From positions 1,240,001-1,304,000 of the forward strand of contig NZ_AP027043.1 of NCBI RefSeq assembly GCF_027924665.1: a stretch of 64,000 nucleotides of DNA. Reading direction: 5' to 3'. The number at the start of each line of letters is the position of its first letter. Position 1 is the first letter of the stretch. This stretch comes from Flavobacterium sp. GSB-24. Lineage in GTDB: Bacteria > Bacteroidota > Bacteroidia > Flavobacteriales > Flavobacteriaceae. A model generated the notes under the pieces. The model searched no databases and was not told the DNA's origin. It worked only from the letters and a program-made list of their open reading frames with translations. Positions 51,024 through 59,536 of this stretch are shown one piece after another. Both the position numbers and the translations under genes were made by a program.

Positions 51024-51072
51024 ATGGATTAACAAGAATTTTTTTTCTTAAATTGGCCTTGAATAAATCAAA

Positions 51073-53271
51073 TTGAAATTGAAAAAATTCACTCATTACA
51101 GACAAGCCGATCATAAAGATTGCGGGCCGACATGTTTAAAGATAATAGCTAAATATTACGGTAAGACAATCAATATTCAGGAGTTGAGAGATTTTAGCGA
51201 AACAACTCGTGAAGGAAGTAATTTGCTTTTTTTGAGTGATGCTGCCGAGAAAATCGGTTTTAGGACTTTAGGGGTTAAATTGTCTGTAAAGAGAATAGAG
51301 GAAGCTCCGCTGCCATGTATTCTGCATTGGAATAAAGATCATTATGTTGTTCTTTACAAAATAAAAAAAGGTAAATACTATATATCCGATCCCGCTTTTG
51401 GACTTTTAGAATATAACAAAGAAGATTTTGTTAAGTTCTGGATTGGTAATAATGCAGGCGATGAGACGAAGGAAGGAATTGCATTACTGATCGAAGCGAC
51501 ACCAAACTTTTTTCAATCTGATTTTGACAAAGAAGAAAATTCCGGTTTAGGATTTAAATTTCTTTTTAAATATTTATTTCAATACAAATCATTTCTTATA
51601 CAGCTTGCAATTGGACTTGTAGCCAGCAGTCTGCTGCAGCTTATTTTTCCATTTTTAACCCAGAGTATAGTCGACGTCGGGATTCAGAATCAGAACATTC
51701 ATTTTATCTATTTAATTCTTTTTGCAATGCTTTTTATTTTTGCAGGAAGAACTGGTTTGGAGTTAATTAGAAGCTGGATTTTACTTCATTTATCAACGAG
51801 AATCAATATTTCGTTAATTTCAGATTTCTTTATTAAATTAATGAATCTGCCTATTTCCTATTTTGATGTCCGCATGACAGGAGATATTATGCAGCGAATA
51901 AACGATCACCGCCGTATCGAGAGAATACTTACCACATCCTCTCTTAATGTGCTGTTTTCTGTAATAAATATGTTTATAATGGGAGCGGTTTTAGCCTATT
52001 TCAATCTGCAGATATTCCTAGTTTTCTTTTTAGGAAGCGTGCTCTATTTTGCATGGATAACAATGTTCCTAAAAAGAAGAGAAGTTTTAGATTATAAACG
52101 TTTTGCAGAAGTTTCAAACGAACAGAGTAAAGTAATGGAGCTGATAAACGGCATGCAGGAAATAAAGCTTCATAATGCCGAAAAACAAAAACGCTGGGGC
52201 TGGGAGTATGTGCAGGCAAGACTTTTTAGGGTTTCAATAAAAGGCTTGGTTTTAGAACAGGCACAAACGATCGGTTCGTCGGTTATCAATGAGCTTAAAA
52301 ACATTTTTATAATTCTTCTTTCTGCAAAACTTGTAATTGATGGATCCATTACATTAGGGATGATGCTCGCGATAAGCGCCATTGTTGGAAATTTAAATGG
52401 CCCAATTACTCAGTTAATAGAATTTGTTAGAGAATTGCAGGATGCTAAAATTTCACTTGCCAGATTATCCGAGATTCATCAAAAAGAAGATGAACTGCAG
52501 CAGGAAGTGCACCAGACAACTGAAGTGCCGAATGATGTTGATATTGAGATTAAAAATCTTTCGTATCGTTATTTAGGTTCAGATATTCCAGTATTGGATA
52601 ATTTAAGTTTAATCATCCCGGCCAATAAAGTAACTGCAATTGTGGGTGTCAGCGGAAGCGGTAAAACAACCCTGATGAAACTGCTTTTGAAATTTTACGA
52701 ACCCGAAAAAGGAGAGGTTTTAATTGGAAATGCACAGCTTAAAAATATATCTCAAAAAGCCTGGAGGTCAAATATTGGTGCTGTAATGCAGGAAGGCTTT
52801 ATTTTTAGTGATACAATTGCAAATAATATTGCTTTTGGAGTAGACAGGATTGATAAAGAAAGATTAATCTACGCTTCAGATGTGGCAAATATTAAAGAAT
52901 ACATCAGCAGTCTGCCGTTGGGTTTTAATACTAAAATAGGAGCGGAAGGTATTGGAATGAGTACAGGCCAGAAGCAGCGACTTCTTATTGCCAGAGCTGT
53001 TTATAAAAACCCAGAAATACTTTTCTTTGATGAGGCTACTTCTGCATTAGATGCCAATAATGAGAAAGAAATAATGAAAAAATTAGATATTTTTTTCAAA
53101 AATAAAACGGTAATCGTAATTGCGCATCGATTGAGTACTGTTATGAATGCAGATCAGATTGTGGTTTTAGATAAAGGAAAAATTATCGAAATCGGAAGTC
53201 ATTCAGCATTAGTAGAACAGAAGGGAAATTATTTTGAACTGGTTAGAAATCAACTGCAATTAGGAAATTAA
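51073..53271 (+). CDS. C39-peptidase ABC transporter (peptide processing and export)
   Basis: 732 residues. N-terminal C39 peptidase: KDCGPTCLKIIAKYYGK (catalytic Cys), DHYVVLYKI (His) and YYISDPAFGLLEYN (Asp). Then a six-helix TM domain, then the ATPase domain with Walker A GVSGSGKTTLMKLL, signature MSTGQKQRL, Walker B ILFFDEATSALD and the His loop IAHRLST. This family cleaves double-glycine leaders and exports the core through the inner membrane. Start is a TTG at 51073 (another TTG lies two codons later), since no ATG fits. The likely substrates are the peptides encoded at 50119-50759 and perhaps those at 47168-47917. Confidence 0.94.
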   Translation: MKLKKFTHYRQADHKDCGPTCLKIIAKYYGKTINIQELRDFSETTREGSNLLFLSDAAEKIGFRTLGVKLSVKRIEEAPLPCILHWNKDHYVVLYKIKKGKYYISDPAFGLLEYNKEDFVKFWIGNNAGDETKEGIALLIEATPNFFQSDFDKEENSGLGFKFLFKYLFQYKSFLIQLAIGLVASSLLQLIFPFLTQSIVDVGIQNQNIHFIYLILFAMLFIFAGRTGLELIRSWILLHLSTRINISLISDFFIKLMNLPISYFDVRMTGDIMQRINDHRRIERILTTSSLNVLFSVINMFIMGAVLAYFNLQIFLVFFLGSVLYFAWITMFLKRREVLDYKRFAEVSNEQSKVMELINGMQEIKLHNAEKQKRWGWEYVQARLFRVSIKGLVLEQAQTIGSSVINELKNIFIILLSAKLVIDGSITLGMMLAISAIVGNLNGPITQLIEFVRELQDAKISLARLSEIHQKEDELQQEVHQTTEVPNDVDIEIKNLSYRYLGSDIPVLDNLSLIIPANKVTAIVGVSGSGKTTLMKLLLKFYEPEKGEVLIGNAQLKNISQKAWRSNIGAVMQEGFIFSDTIANNIAFGVDRIDKERLIYASDVANIKEYISSLPLGFNTKIGAEGIGMSTGQKQRLLIARAVYKNPEILFFDEATSALDANNEKEIMKKLDIFFKNKTVIVIAHRLSTVMNADQIVVLDKGKIIEIGSHSALVEQKGNYFELVRNQLQLGN

Positions 53272-53273
53272 TC

Positions 53274-54560
53274 ATGGCTGAAGATACATTTGAGTTAAGA
53301 AGCGAAGAAGTTCAGGATATCCTGACCAAAGTACCGCATTGGATGATCCGATGGGGAACAGTGCTGATATTTGCCATAATTGTAATGCTGTTTTTTGTTT
53401 CCTGGTTTGTCAAATATCCAGATGTTGTGCATACCGAAATCGTAATTACCACTAATATTCCTCCTGAGAGAATTGTTTCGAAATCTTCTGGTCGTATTGA
53501 GGCAATTTTGGTAAAAAACAAAACTTTGGTTCCTAAAAACAGCACACTGGCCATCATTGAAAATACCGCTGACTACAAGGATGTTTTTTTATTAAAAAGC
53601 ATTGTAGACAGCTATGATATTAATGCTAAAAAAGTATTTCCGTTTGCGATGCTGAAAAATAAACAGCTAGGTGAAATAGAAAGTGCCTTTGCTGTTTTTC
53701 AGAAAGATTATCAGGCTCAGGAATTAAACGAAAATCTGCATCCTTTTGAAATTGAAAGCAGGGCGCAGAGCTCAGAGAAAATCCAGATCAAAGAAAGACT
53801 GGATATTCTCCAGCAGCAAAAGGTAATTAATGAAAGTGAACTGGAACTGCAGAAAAATGAAATAGCGCGTTTTGAAGTTTTATTCAATAAAGGAATTATT
53901 TCTGCTCAGGAAATGGAATTGAAGAAACTGGGTTATCTTCAGGCAATGAAGAGTTATAAAAGCCTTTTAACCTCGATTTCCCAATTAAGGTCCTCTTTGA
54001 TCGACAATACAAAATCGAGCCAAAATTCGCACATAAACAGCACAAAAGAGGAGGTTAATCTTGGAAGGAGTATGGCGCAGTCATTTTATCAGCTGAAAAA
54101 AGTGATAAAAGACTGGGAACTGGCTTATACATTAAAATCTTCTGTAAGCGGGGTTGTTACTTTTCTGCAGGTTTGGAACGAAAATCAGACTATAAATGTG
54201 GGGGATAATGTTTTCTCTATAATTCCAGATGCTAAAAACAGTTTTGTTGGAAAAGTAAAAGCTCCCGCTCTGAATTCAGGAAAAATAAAAGTAGGGCAGA
54301 GAGTCAATATTCGTCTGGCCAATTATCCTGATAGAGAGTTTGGTGTATTGAAAGGTGAAATCAAAAATATTTCGTTAGTGCCCGATAAAGATGGAAACTT
54401 ATTGCTGGACGTCGCACTTCCTAACGGCTTAAAAACATCTTATAATAAACAAATTATCTTCCAGCAGGAAATGAAAGGAAGTGCCGAAATTGTGACAGAA
54501 GATTTACGATTAATTGAAAGAATCTTGTATCAATTTAAAAGTATATTTGAACAAGTTTAG
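53274..54560 (+). CDS. HlyD-family secretion adaptor protein
   Basis: 428 residues, one N-terminal TM helix (about 25-46: WGTVLIFAIIVMLFFVSWF), a split lipoyl-like part (RIEAILVKNKTLVPKNSTLAII) enclosing a long coiled coil (about residues 130-270), and a C-terminal barrel (VNIRLANYPDREFGVLKGEIKNISLVPDKDGN). It is the membrane fusion partner of the C39 exporter, starting three bases after its stop. A TolC partner must come from elsewhere, possibly the one at 6658. Confidence 0.9.
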   Translation: MAEDTFELRSEEVQDILTKVPHWMIRWGTVLIFAIIVMLFFVSWFVKYPDVVHTEIVITTNIPPERIVSKSSGRIEAILVKNKTLVPKNSTLAIIENTADYKDVFLLKSIVDSYDINAKKVFPFAMLKNKQLGEIESAFAVFQKDYQAQELNENLHPFEIESRAQSSEKIQIKERLDILQQQKVINESELELQKNEIARFEVLFNKGIISAQEMELKKLGYLQAMKSYKSLLTSISQLRSSLIDNTKSSQNSHINSTKEEVNLGRSMAQSFYQLKKVIKDWELAYTLKSSVSGVVTFLQVWNENQTINVGDNVFSIIPDAKNSFVGKVKAPALNSGKIKVGQRVNIRLANYPDREFGVLKGEIKNISLVPDKDGNLLLDVALPNGLKTSYNKQIIFQQEMKGSAEIVTEDLRLIERILYQFKSIFEQV

Positions 54561-55264
54561 AATTTCAAATAAAAATCCTTAGTTAGTTCGATATATTCTG
54601 GAGTATAAACATGTCTGTCGATTTCGATAACTAATTCATCGATTTCAATTGTGGAAACTTCATTGCGGCTAAAAGCCAGTAAACTTCGCTTAATTTCTGA
54701 TTTTGGAGTGCCTTTTACCCTTGTGATTTTTATTGGGTACAATTCAGCTTCTTTTGCTAAAGCGATGAATTTTTCTTCTTCTTTAAAAGGAATAATTATA
54801 GCAAGTACTCCGTTTTCTGAAAGCAATAAATCTGCAGCTTCGACGATTTCTTCAAAAGGCATTGCATCTTGAAAACGTGCTAAATCTCTCTGTTCATTCT
54901 CTGTTTTGTAATCTTCAGCATAAAAAGGAGGATTCGAAACAATCAAATCATATTCGTCTTCAGGTTCTTCGATAAATTCGTCTAAACCAGCATGAAAGCA
55001 AAATAAACGATCTCCCCAAGGAGAACTTTCAAAATTTTCAACGGCTTGTTCGTAAGCATCTTCATCAATTTCAAGAGCATCGATTTGTTCTGCATGAGTG
55101 CGCTGCGCCAGCATTAAAGCGATAATTCCTGTTCCTGCACCAATATCCAAAATACTAAACGGATTGTGATTTATTGGAGCCCAAGAACCCAATAAAACGC
55201 CGTCTGTACCAACTTTCATTGCACAACGATCTTGATTAATGGTAAATTGCTTAAATGAAAACAT
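54557..55264 (-). CDS. trmN6: tRNA1(Val) (adenine37-N6)-methyltransferase TrmN6-like
   Basis: 235 residues. SAM-binding motif I DIGAGTGIIALMLAQR and the NPPFY motif of N6-adenine methyltransferases (IVSNPPFYAED) are visible. The E. coli homologue (YfiC) modifies A37 of tRNA1Val. It overlaps the HlyD stop by four bases but runs the other way, so no link to the peptide locus. Confidence 0.88.
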   Translation of the reverse strand: MFSFKQFTINQDRCAMKVGTDGVLLGSWAPINHNPFSILDIGAGTGIIALMLAQRTHAEQIDALEIDEDAYEQAVENFESSPWGDRLFCFHAGLDEFIEEPEDEYDLIVSNPPFYAEDYKTENEQRDLARFQDAMPFEEIVEAADLLLSENGVLAIIIPFKEEEKFIALAKEAELYPIKITRVKGTPKSEIKRSLLAFSRNEVSTIEIDELVIEIDRHVYTPEYIELTKDFYLKF

Positions 55265-55406
55265 AAGTGAAAAATTCCAATTTTTTTTTTAAATTCCAAA
55301 TTCCAACCAAATAGTGTAAATTCCAAAGCGAAATTCTCAAACCAATTGAAAGCAGTAAATCAGTAAGATTTATTGTTTGGCAAAAGTAAGATTAAAATCT
55401 TAATAA

Positions 55407-55757
55407 TTATTTTGAAGTTTTCGTGATTATTGCTGATAAAATTTTACGCAATTCTTCTACCTCAAATAATAAAGAATCAGAAATCATTCTTTGATCAGGG
55501 TTTAGTTCGTGTAATAAGCGCAGCCAGAATTTAGATTCTTTGGCTTCTTTTCGGGATATTTTAAGTCTAAATATTAAATCTTTATCACCTAATTTTTCAT
55601 TCGCTTCAATGTAGTTTGCTCCCACAGAACCAGACGATCTTATTAATTGTTTGCCGTCTTCAATATTGGATGTTGTTTTCGATAAAGTTCTAATATATGT
55701 TCGACATTCTTTTGCAAACAAGAAAGTCCTCTTTTCTAAATCATAGGGTTTATTCAT
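55407..55757 (-). CDS. Four-helix-bundle protein (S23 / intervening-sequence type)
   Basis: 116 residues from the ATG at 55755-55757 (MNKPYDLEKRTFLFAKECRTYIR). The sequence pattern IRSSGSVGANYIEANEKLGDKDLIFRLKISRKEAKESKFWLRLL is characteristic of the S23 four-helix-bundle family. The role in bacteria other than in 23S rRNA intervening sequences is not clear. The longer frame would begin with TTG. Confidence 0.85.
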   Translation of the reverse strand: MNKPYDLEKRTFLFAKECRTYIRTLSKTTSNIEDGKQLIRSSGSVGANYIEANEKLGDKDLIFRLKISRKEAKESKFWLRLLHELNPDQRMISDSLLFEVEELRKILSAIITKTSK

Positions 55758-55936
55758 AAAGAAAATAATTTTCAAATTTTTAAATTCAAATATTTGAAGT
55801 TCAAAAATAAGAATTTATACTTATGTAAGTTTTTCTTTAATAAAAATATAAAGCCATAAAACTTCGATACCAAATTAGAATTTGGAATTTCATTCTAGTT
55901 TGGAATTTGAAATTTAAAAAAAATTGGAATTTAAAC

Positions 55937-56461
55937 CTAAAGGTACATCTCCACAAGACCTTCTGGAAGATCCATGATTACTTTTTTGTTGTCGCGGTCA
56001 ATCTTTACCAAGAAATGGTCGATCATTGGAACTAAGATTTCCACTTCACCATTTAAAACTTCAAAAAGTGGTTGAGCAGTTGAGTCATTAATAGAAGTTA
56101 TTTTTCCGAAAACACCTAAACGTTTGTCTTCAATTTCAAAACCAATAACTTCGTGGAAATAAAATTTGTTACCTGTAAGTTTTGGTAACATGGTTAAAGG
56201 AAGATAAATCGCATTGCCTACTAAAGAATCTGCTTCTTCCTCTGTATTTACATCTTCAAAACGAACTCTTAGAAAGTCGTTTTTATGTAAAGAACTTGTT
56301 TCAATAAAAAAAGGAACCAAGTGTTTGTTGTGTTCAACAAACACTGATTCCAGATTTTCGTATAACTCAGGTTCATCCGTATCTAAATAGATTAGAACTT
56401 CACCTTTGAAACTAAATTTTTTAGCGATTTTACCTAAATAAAAACATTCTTCTTTACGCAT
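55937..56461 (-). CDS. rimM: Ribosome maturation factor RimM
   Basis: 174 residues. An N-terminal RimM barrel (CFYLGKIAKKFSFKGEVLIYLDTDEPE) and a C-terminal PRC-barrel part (FYFHEVIGFEIEDKRLGVFGKI ... VEILVPMIDHFLVKIDRDNKKVIMDLPEGLVEMY). It assists 30S maturation by binding S19. It lies 15 bases downstream of rpsP in the same direction, the conserved rpsP-rimM arrangement. Confidence 0.95.
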   Translation of the reverse strand: MRKEECFYLGKIAKKFSFKGEVLIYLDTDEPELYENLESVFVEHNKHLVPFFIETSSLHKNDFLRVRFEDVNTEEEADSLVGNAIYLPLTMLPKLTGNKFYFHEVIGFEIEDKRLGVFGKITSINDSTAQPLFEVLNGEVEILVPMIDHFLVKIDRDNKKVIMDLPEGLVEMYL

Positions 56462-56476
56462 TCTCGCTAAGTAAAA

Positions 56477-57046
56477 TTATGCTTCAGTTGTTTCGTTATT
56501 CTCTTCAGCAGCAGGAGTTTCTTCAGTTGCAGCTTCAACTTCAGCAACTTCTTCTTCTTCAACTGCAGGAGTTGCAGCAGCGATAGCATCAGCTTCAGCC
56601 TGAGCTGCAGCAGCTAAACGTTTAGCATTAACTTCTTGTTCAGCTTTTAAAGCTTTAGCTTTAACATCAGCTTGTGCTTTTGATAAACCATCTTTTTTAG
56701 CATCAACTTTTCCAGCTTTAGCCTCTAACCAAGCAGCTAATTTAGCGTCAGCTTGCTCTTGAGTTAAAGCTCCTTTACGGATACCTCCATCAAGGTGGTG
56801 TTTCAATAAAGCACCTTTGTAAGAAAGGATTGCTCTAGCAGTATCAGTTGGTTGAGCACCATTGTGTAACCATTTAACTGCGCTGTCAAGGTCTAACTCA
56901 ACAGTTGCTGGGTTTGTGTTTGGATTGTAAGTACCGATTTTCTCTAAGTATTTACCATCTCTTTTTGAGCGTGCATCTGCAGCTACAACCCAGTAAAAAG
57001 GTTTTCCTTTTTTACCGTGTCTTTGTAATCTAATTTTTACTGACAT
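56477..57046 (-). CDS. rpsP: 30S ribosomal protein S16 with long C-terminal extension
   Basis: 189 residues. The first 80 or so are the S16 core (MSVKIRLQRHGKKGKPFYWVVAADARSKRDGKYLEKIGTYNPNT ... AVKWLHNGAQPTDTARAIL). The remaining 100 residues are an Ala/Lys/Glu-rich helical extension ending in acidic, Glu/Thr-rich sequence, as common in Bacteroidota. It is followed 15 bases later by rimM. Confidence 0.96.
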   Translation of the reverse strand: MSVKIRLQRHGKKGKPFYWVVAADARSKRDGKYLEKIGTYNPNTNPATVELDLDSAVKWLHNGAQPTDTARAILSYKGALLKHHLDGGIRKGALTQEQADAKLAAWLEAKAGKVDAKKDGLSKAQADVKAKALKAEQEVNAKRLAAAAQAEADAIAAATPAVEEEEVAEVEAATEETPAAEENNETTEA

Positions 57047-57248
57047 AATCTTGTGATTAAATTTTGAGGTACTCGACCTCTGTTAATTAAGGGCGCAAAG
57101 ATATAATTTTTTTATCAATAATGCGTTTCAAAAAGTATTAAATATCTTTAAGATAAATTTTTACCATTTTTTTGGCTGTTTTTGCTTTTCCTTTCAAACG
57201 TTTATTAATTGTAATGCGGTATTTTTGTGCCAAATTCATCCTAAGAAT

Positions 57249-57737
57249 ATGAAAAAATACTTTTACTTTTTACCACTTATATTTTTACTAACATCATGCA
57301 CAGAGGATATTAGGTTTAATAATCCTGCTTTTCAAACTTTAAAAGATAATGTTTTTTGGAGGGCTCAGAGCTATAAGTCGGGAACAGAAACAACTGGAAT
57401 TTTTGTTGTTGAAGGTTCTTTGGGTTATGAAAAAATAAGTTTTCAGCTCCCTGCACCATCTCAAAAAACATATATTTTGGGTGTAGATGATGTTACAAAA
57501 GCGACATTTAAAAATACTTATCCAGGACAAGAAGAAGAATTTACTACTGGAGAAGGCAAAGGCAGTGGGCAAATTATAGTTACAGAATACAATACTATTG
57601 ATAAGACAATTTCGGGTACATTTAAATTTACAGCCATTAATGTAAATAATGGTGCTGAAAAAAAAGAAATACATTTTACAGAAGGTGTTTTCTATAAAAT
57701 CCCCGTTGAACTAGATCCTAAATTTACCATAGATTAA
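57249..57737 (+). CDS. Lipoprotein of unknown function (DUF6252-like)
   Basis: 162 residues from ATG 57249. A lipobox is seen in LPLIFLLTSCTEDIRF. The remaining sequence is beta-rich (GTETTGIFVVEGSLGYEKISFQL; ISGTFKFTAINVNNGAEKKEIHFTEGVFYKIP), resembling the DUF6252 lipoprotein group of flavobacteria. The assignment of the family is from memory. A GTG eight codons upstream is not used. Confidence 0.72.
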   Translation: MKKYFYFLPLIFLLTSCTEDIRFNNPAFQTLKDNVFWRAQSYKSGTETTGIFVVEGSLGYEKISFQLPAPSQKTYILGVDDVTKATFKNTYPGQEEEFTTGEGKGSGQIIVTEYNTIDKTISGTFKFTAINVNNGAEKKEIHFTEGVFYKIPVELDPKFTID

Positions 57738-57850
57738 GGTTTTTGAGGCTTTTTAGGTTTTAAAATCAAAATAAAAACATAAATAAACTAATATATAGTA
57801 GATTACAGAATAATAAGAGTACATTTGCTTATTATTATAAATAAATATCT

Positions 57851-58198
57851 ATGAATATTTTTGTTGGAAGCCTTCCATTCAGTATTGAGGAAGCAGATTT
57901 AAGAGAGTCTTTTGAGGCTTATGGAACAGTTGACTCTGTTAAAATTATTACTGATAAATTTACTGGAAGAAGTAAAGGCTTTGGTTTTGTTGAAATGCCA
58001 AATGATAGCGAAGCTCAGAAAGCTATCGACGAATTGAACGGTGCTGTTGTTTCAGGACGTACAATCGTTGTTAATAAGTCTGAGCCAAAACCAGAAGGCG
58101 AAAGAAGAAGTTTTAATAACAACCGTGGAGGAGACTCTCGTGGAAGTTATGGAAACAACCGTGGAGGAAATGACCGCGGAAACAGAGGAGGATATTAA
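57851..58198 (+). CDS. RRM-type RNA-binding protein with Gly-rich tail
   Basis: 115 residues. RRM domain with both RNP motifs (NIFVGSLPF as RNP2 and SKGFGFVEM as RNP1), followed by an Arg/Gly-rich tail of NNRGG repeats. Such proteins are cold-induced RNA chaperones in Bacteroidota and cyanobacteria. A strong terminator follows 20 bases after the stop. Confidence 0.93.
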   Translation: MNIFVGSLPFSIEEADLRESFEAYGTVDSVKIITDKFTGRSKGFGFVEMPNDSEAQKAIDELNGAVVSGRTIVVNKSEPKPEGERRSFNNNRGGDSRGSYGNNRGGNDRGNRGGY

Positions 58199-58217
58199 TA
58201 TTTTTTTTCTACAATAT

Positions 58218-58250
58218 AAAAGGGATCAACGCAAGTTGATCCCTTTTTTT
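58218..58250 (+). terminator. Strong Rho-independent terminator after RRM gene
   Basis: AAAAGGGATCAAC-GCAA-GTTGATCCCTTTTTTT: 13-bp stem with a four-base loop and seven Ts. Confidence 0.92.
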
Positions 58251-58316
58251 GTTTAAAGTTTCAGGTTTCAAGTTCGAGCAACTTGGAACTTTAAACCTGA
58301 AACAAAAATTAACTAA

Positions 58317-59372
58317 TTATACATTCGCAGCTAACCAGTCACCAACTTCTTTAGTGCCGTATGCTTTTCCTCCATTAGCTAGATCTTCGGTAACTACTCC
58401 AGCTTCTAGAGCCTTGTTTACTGCATCTCTCATTGCTTTTCCTTCTTCCATCAATCCGAAATTTTCGAACATCATAGCAGCAGATAAAATAGTAGCCATT
58501 GGGTTTGCTATGTTTAATCCTGTAGCTTGCGGGTAAGAACCGTGAATAGGTTCAAACAAAGATACTTCAGCTCCCATAGAAGCAGAAGGCATTAATCCCA
58601 TTGAGCCAGAAATTACAGAAGCTTCATCTGTTAAAATATCTCCAAATAAGTTTTCAGTAATCAATACATCATAAGAGTTTGGCCATTGTACTAAACGCAT
58701 AGCAACCGCATCAACAAATTCGTAGCTCACTTCAACTTCTGGATAATCTTTTTCCATTGCCTGAACTGTTTCTCTCCATAAACGTGAAGTTTCTAGAACG
58801 TTAGCTTTGTCAACGCAGCATAATTTTTTAGAACGTGTCATTGCTAATTCGAAACCTTTTTTAGCCAAACGCTGCACTTCAGCTCTTGTGTAAACACAGT
58901 TGTCAAATGCAGTATCGCCATTGTCTCTTCTTCCTTTTTCACCAAAGTAAATACCGCCAGTTAATTCTCTTAAGAAAACTAAGTCAGTTCCTTCGATTCT
59001 TTCTCTTTTTAATGGAGATTTATCTAATAACGAAGGGAATGTAAAAGTTGGTCTAACGTTTGCGAACAAACCTAACGCTTTACGCATTTTTAACAAACCT
59101 TGTTCTGGTCTTACAGGTGCAGAAGGATCATTATCGTATTTAGGGTGGCCGATTGCTCCAAAAAGAACTGCATCAGCATTTTTGCAAATTTCGTGTGTTG
59201 CATCTGGATAAGGTTCGCCTACTGCATCAATTGCAGCAGCTCCAGTTAAAGCTGGTTTCCAAGTGATTTCATGTCCGAATTTTTTTGCAATAGCATCAGA
59301 TACTTTTACAGCTTCATTTATTACTTCTGGTCCGATTCCGTCTCCGGCTAAAAGGGCTATGTTTAATTTCAT
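58317..59372 (-). CDS. leuB: 3-isopropylmalate dehydrogenase
   Basis: Third enzyme of leucine synthesis: NAD-dependent oxidation and decarboxylation of 3-isopropylmalate. Visible: N-terminal LLAGDGIGPEVINEAVKV, DLVFLRELTGGIYFGEKG, and NLFGDILTDEASVISGSMGLMPSAS near the substrate and Mg2+ site. 351 residues, normal. It is the last gene of the leuC-leuD-leuA2-leuB order. Confidence 0.95.
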   Translation of the reverse strand: MKLNIALLAGDGIGPEVINEAVKVSDAIAKKFGHEITWKPALTGAAAIDAVGEPYPDATHEICKNADAVLFGAIGHPKYDNDPSAPVRPEQGLLKMRKALGLFANVRPTFTFPSLLDKSPLKRERIEGTDLVFLRELTGGIYFGEKGRRDNGDTAFDNCVYTRAEVQRLAKKGFELAMTRSKKLCCVDKANVLETSRLWRETVQAMEKDYPEVEVSYEFVDAVAMRLVQWPNSYDVLITENLFGDILTDEASVISGSMGLMPSASMGAEVSLFEPIHGSYPQATGLNIANPMATILSAAMMFENFGLMEEGKAMRDAVNKALEAGVVTEDLANGGKAYGTKEVGDWLAANV

Positions 59373-59381
59373 TCTATGTGT

Positions 59382-59536
59382 TATTTAAGATTCTAAGGTT
59401 CGGAGTTGCTAAGATTCTAAGGTTTTTATTCTTAGTGACTTAGTTTTTTTTTAAAAGGTTCCAAGGTTCTGAGTTGCTAAGATTCTAAGGTCAAAGAAAA
59501 AATCTTAGTAACTTAGAATCTTAGTCTCTTAGCACC
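59382..59536. repeat. CTAAGATTCTAAGG repeat block between leuB and leuA2
   Basis: Three or more variants of GCTAAGATTCTAAGG in both orientations fill the gap; the same element is at about 3021-3037. The rightmost part (CTTAGAATCTTAGTCTCTTAG) is complementary to the left part, so a large hairpin is possible. Confidence 0.65.

Larger units (their letters stand above)
50760..51072 (+). other. 313-bp gap with structured region before the exporter gene
   Basis: No plausible gene: short frames stop within 15 codons. It contains a GC-rich block (50830-50970) with a GGCCGC (50901-50906) and GCGGCC (50937-50942) stem around a 30-base loop, and a terminator at 50991. The block is richer in GC than its surroundings. 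Confidence 0.6.
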
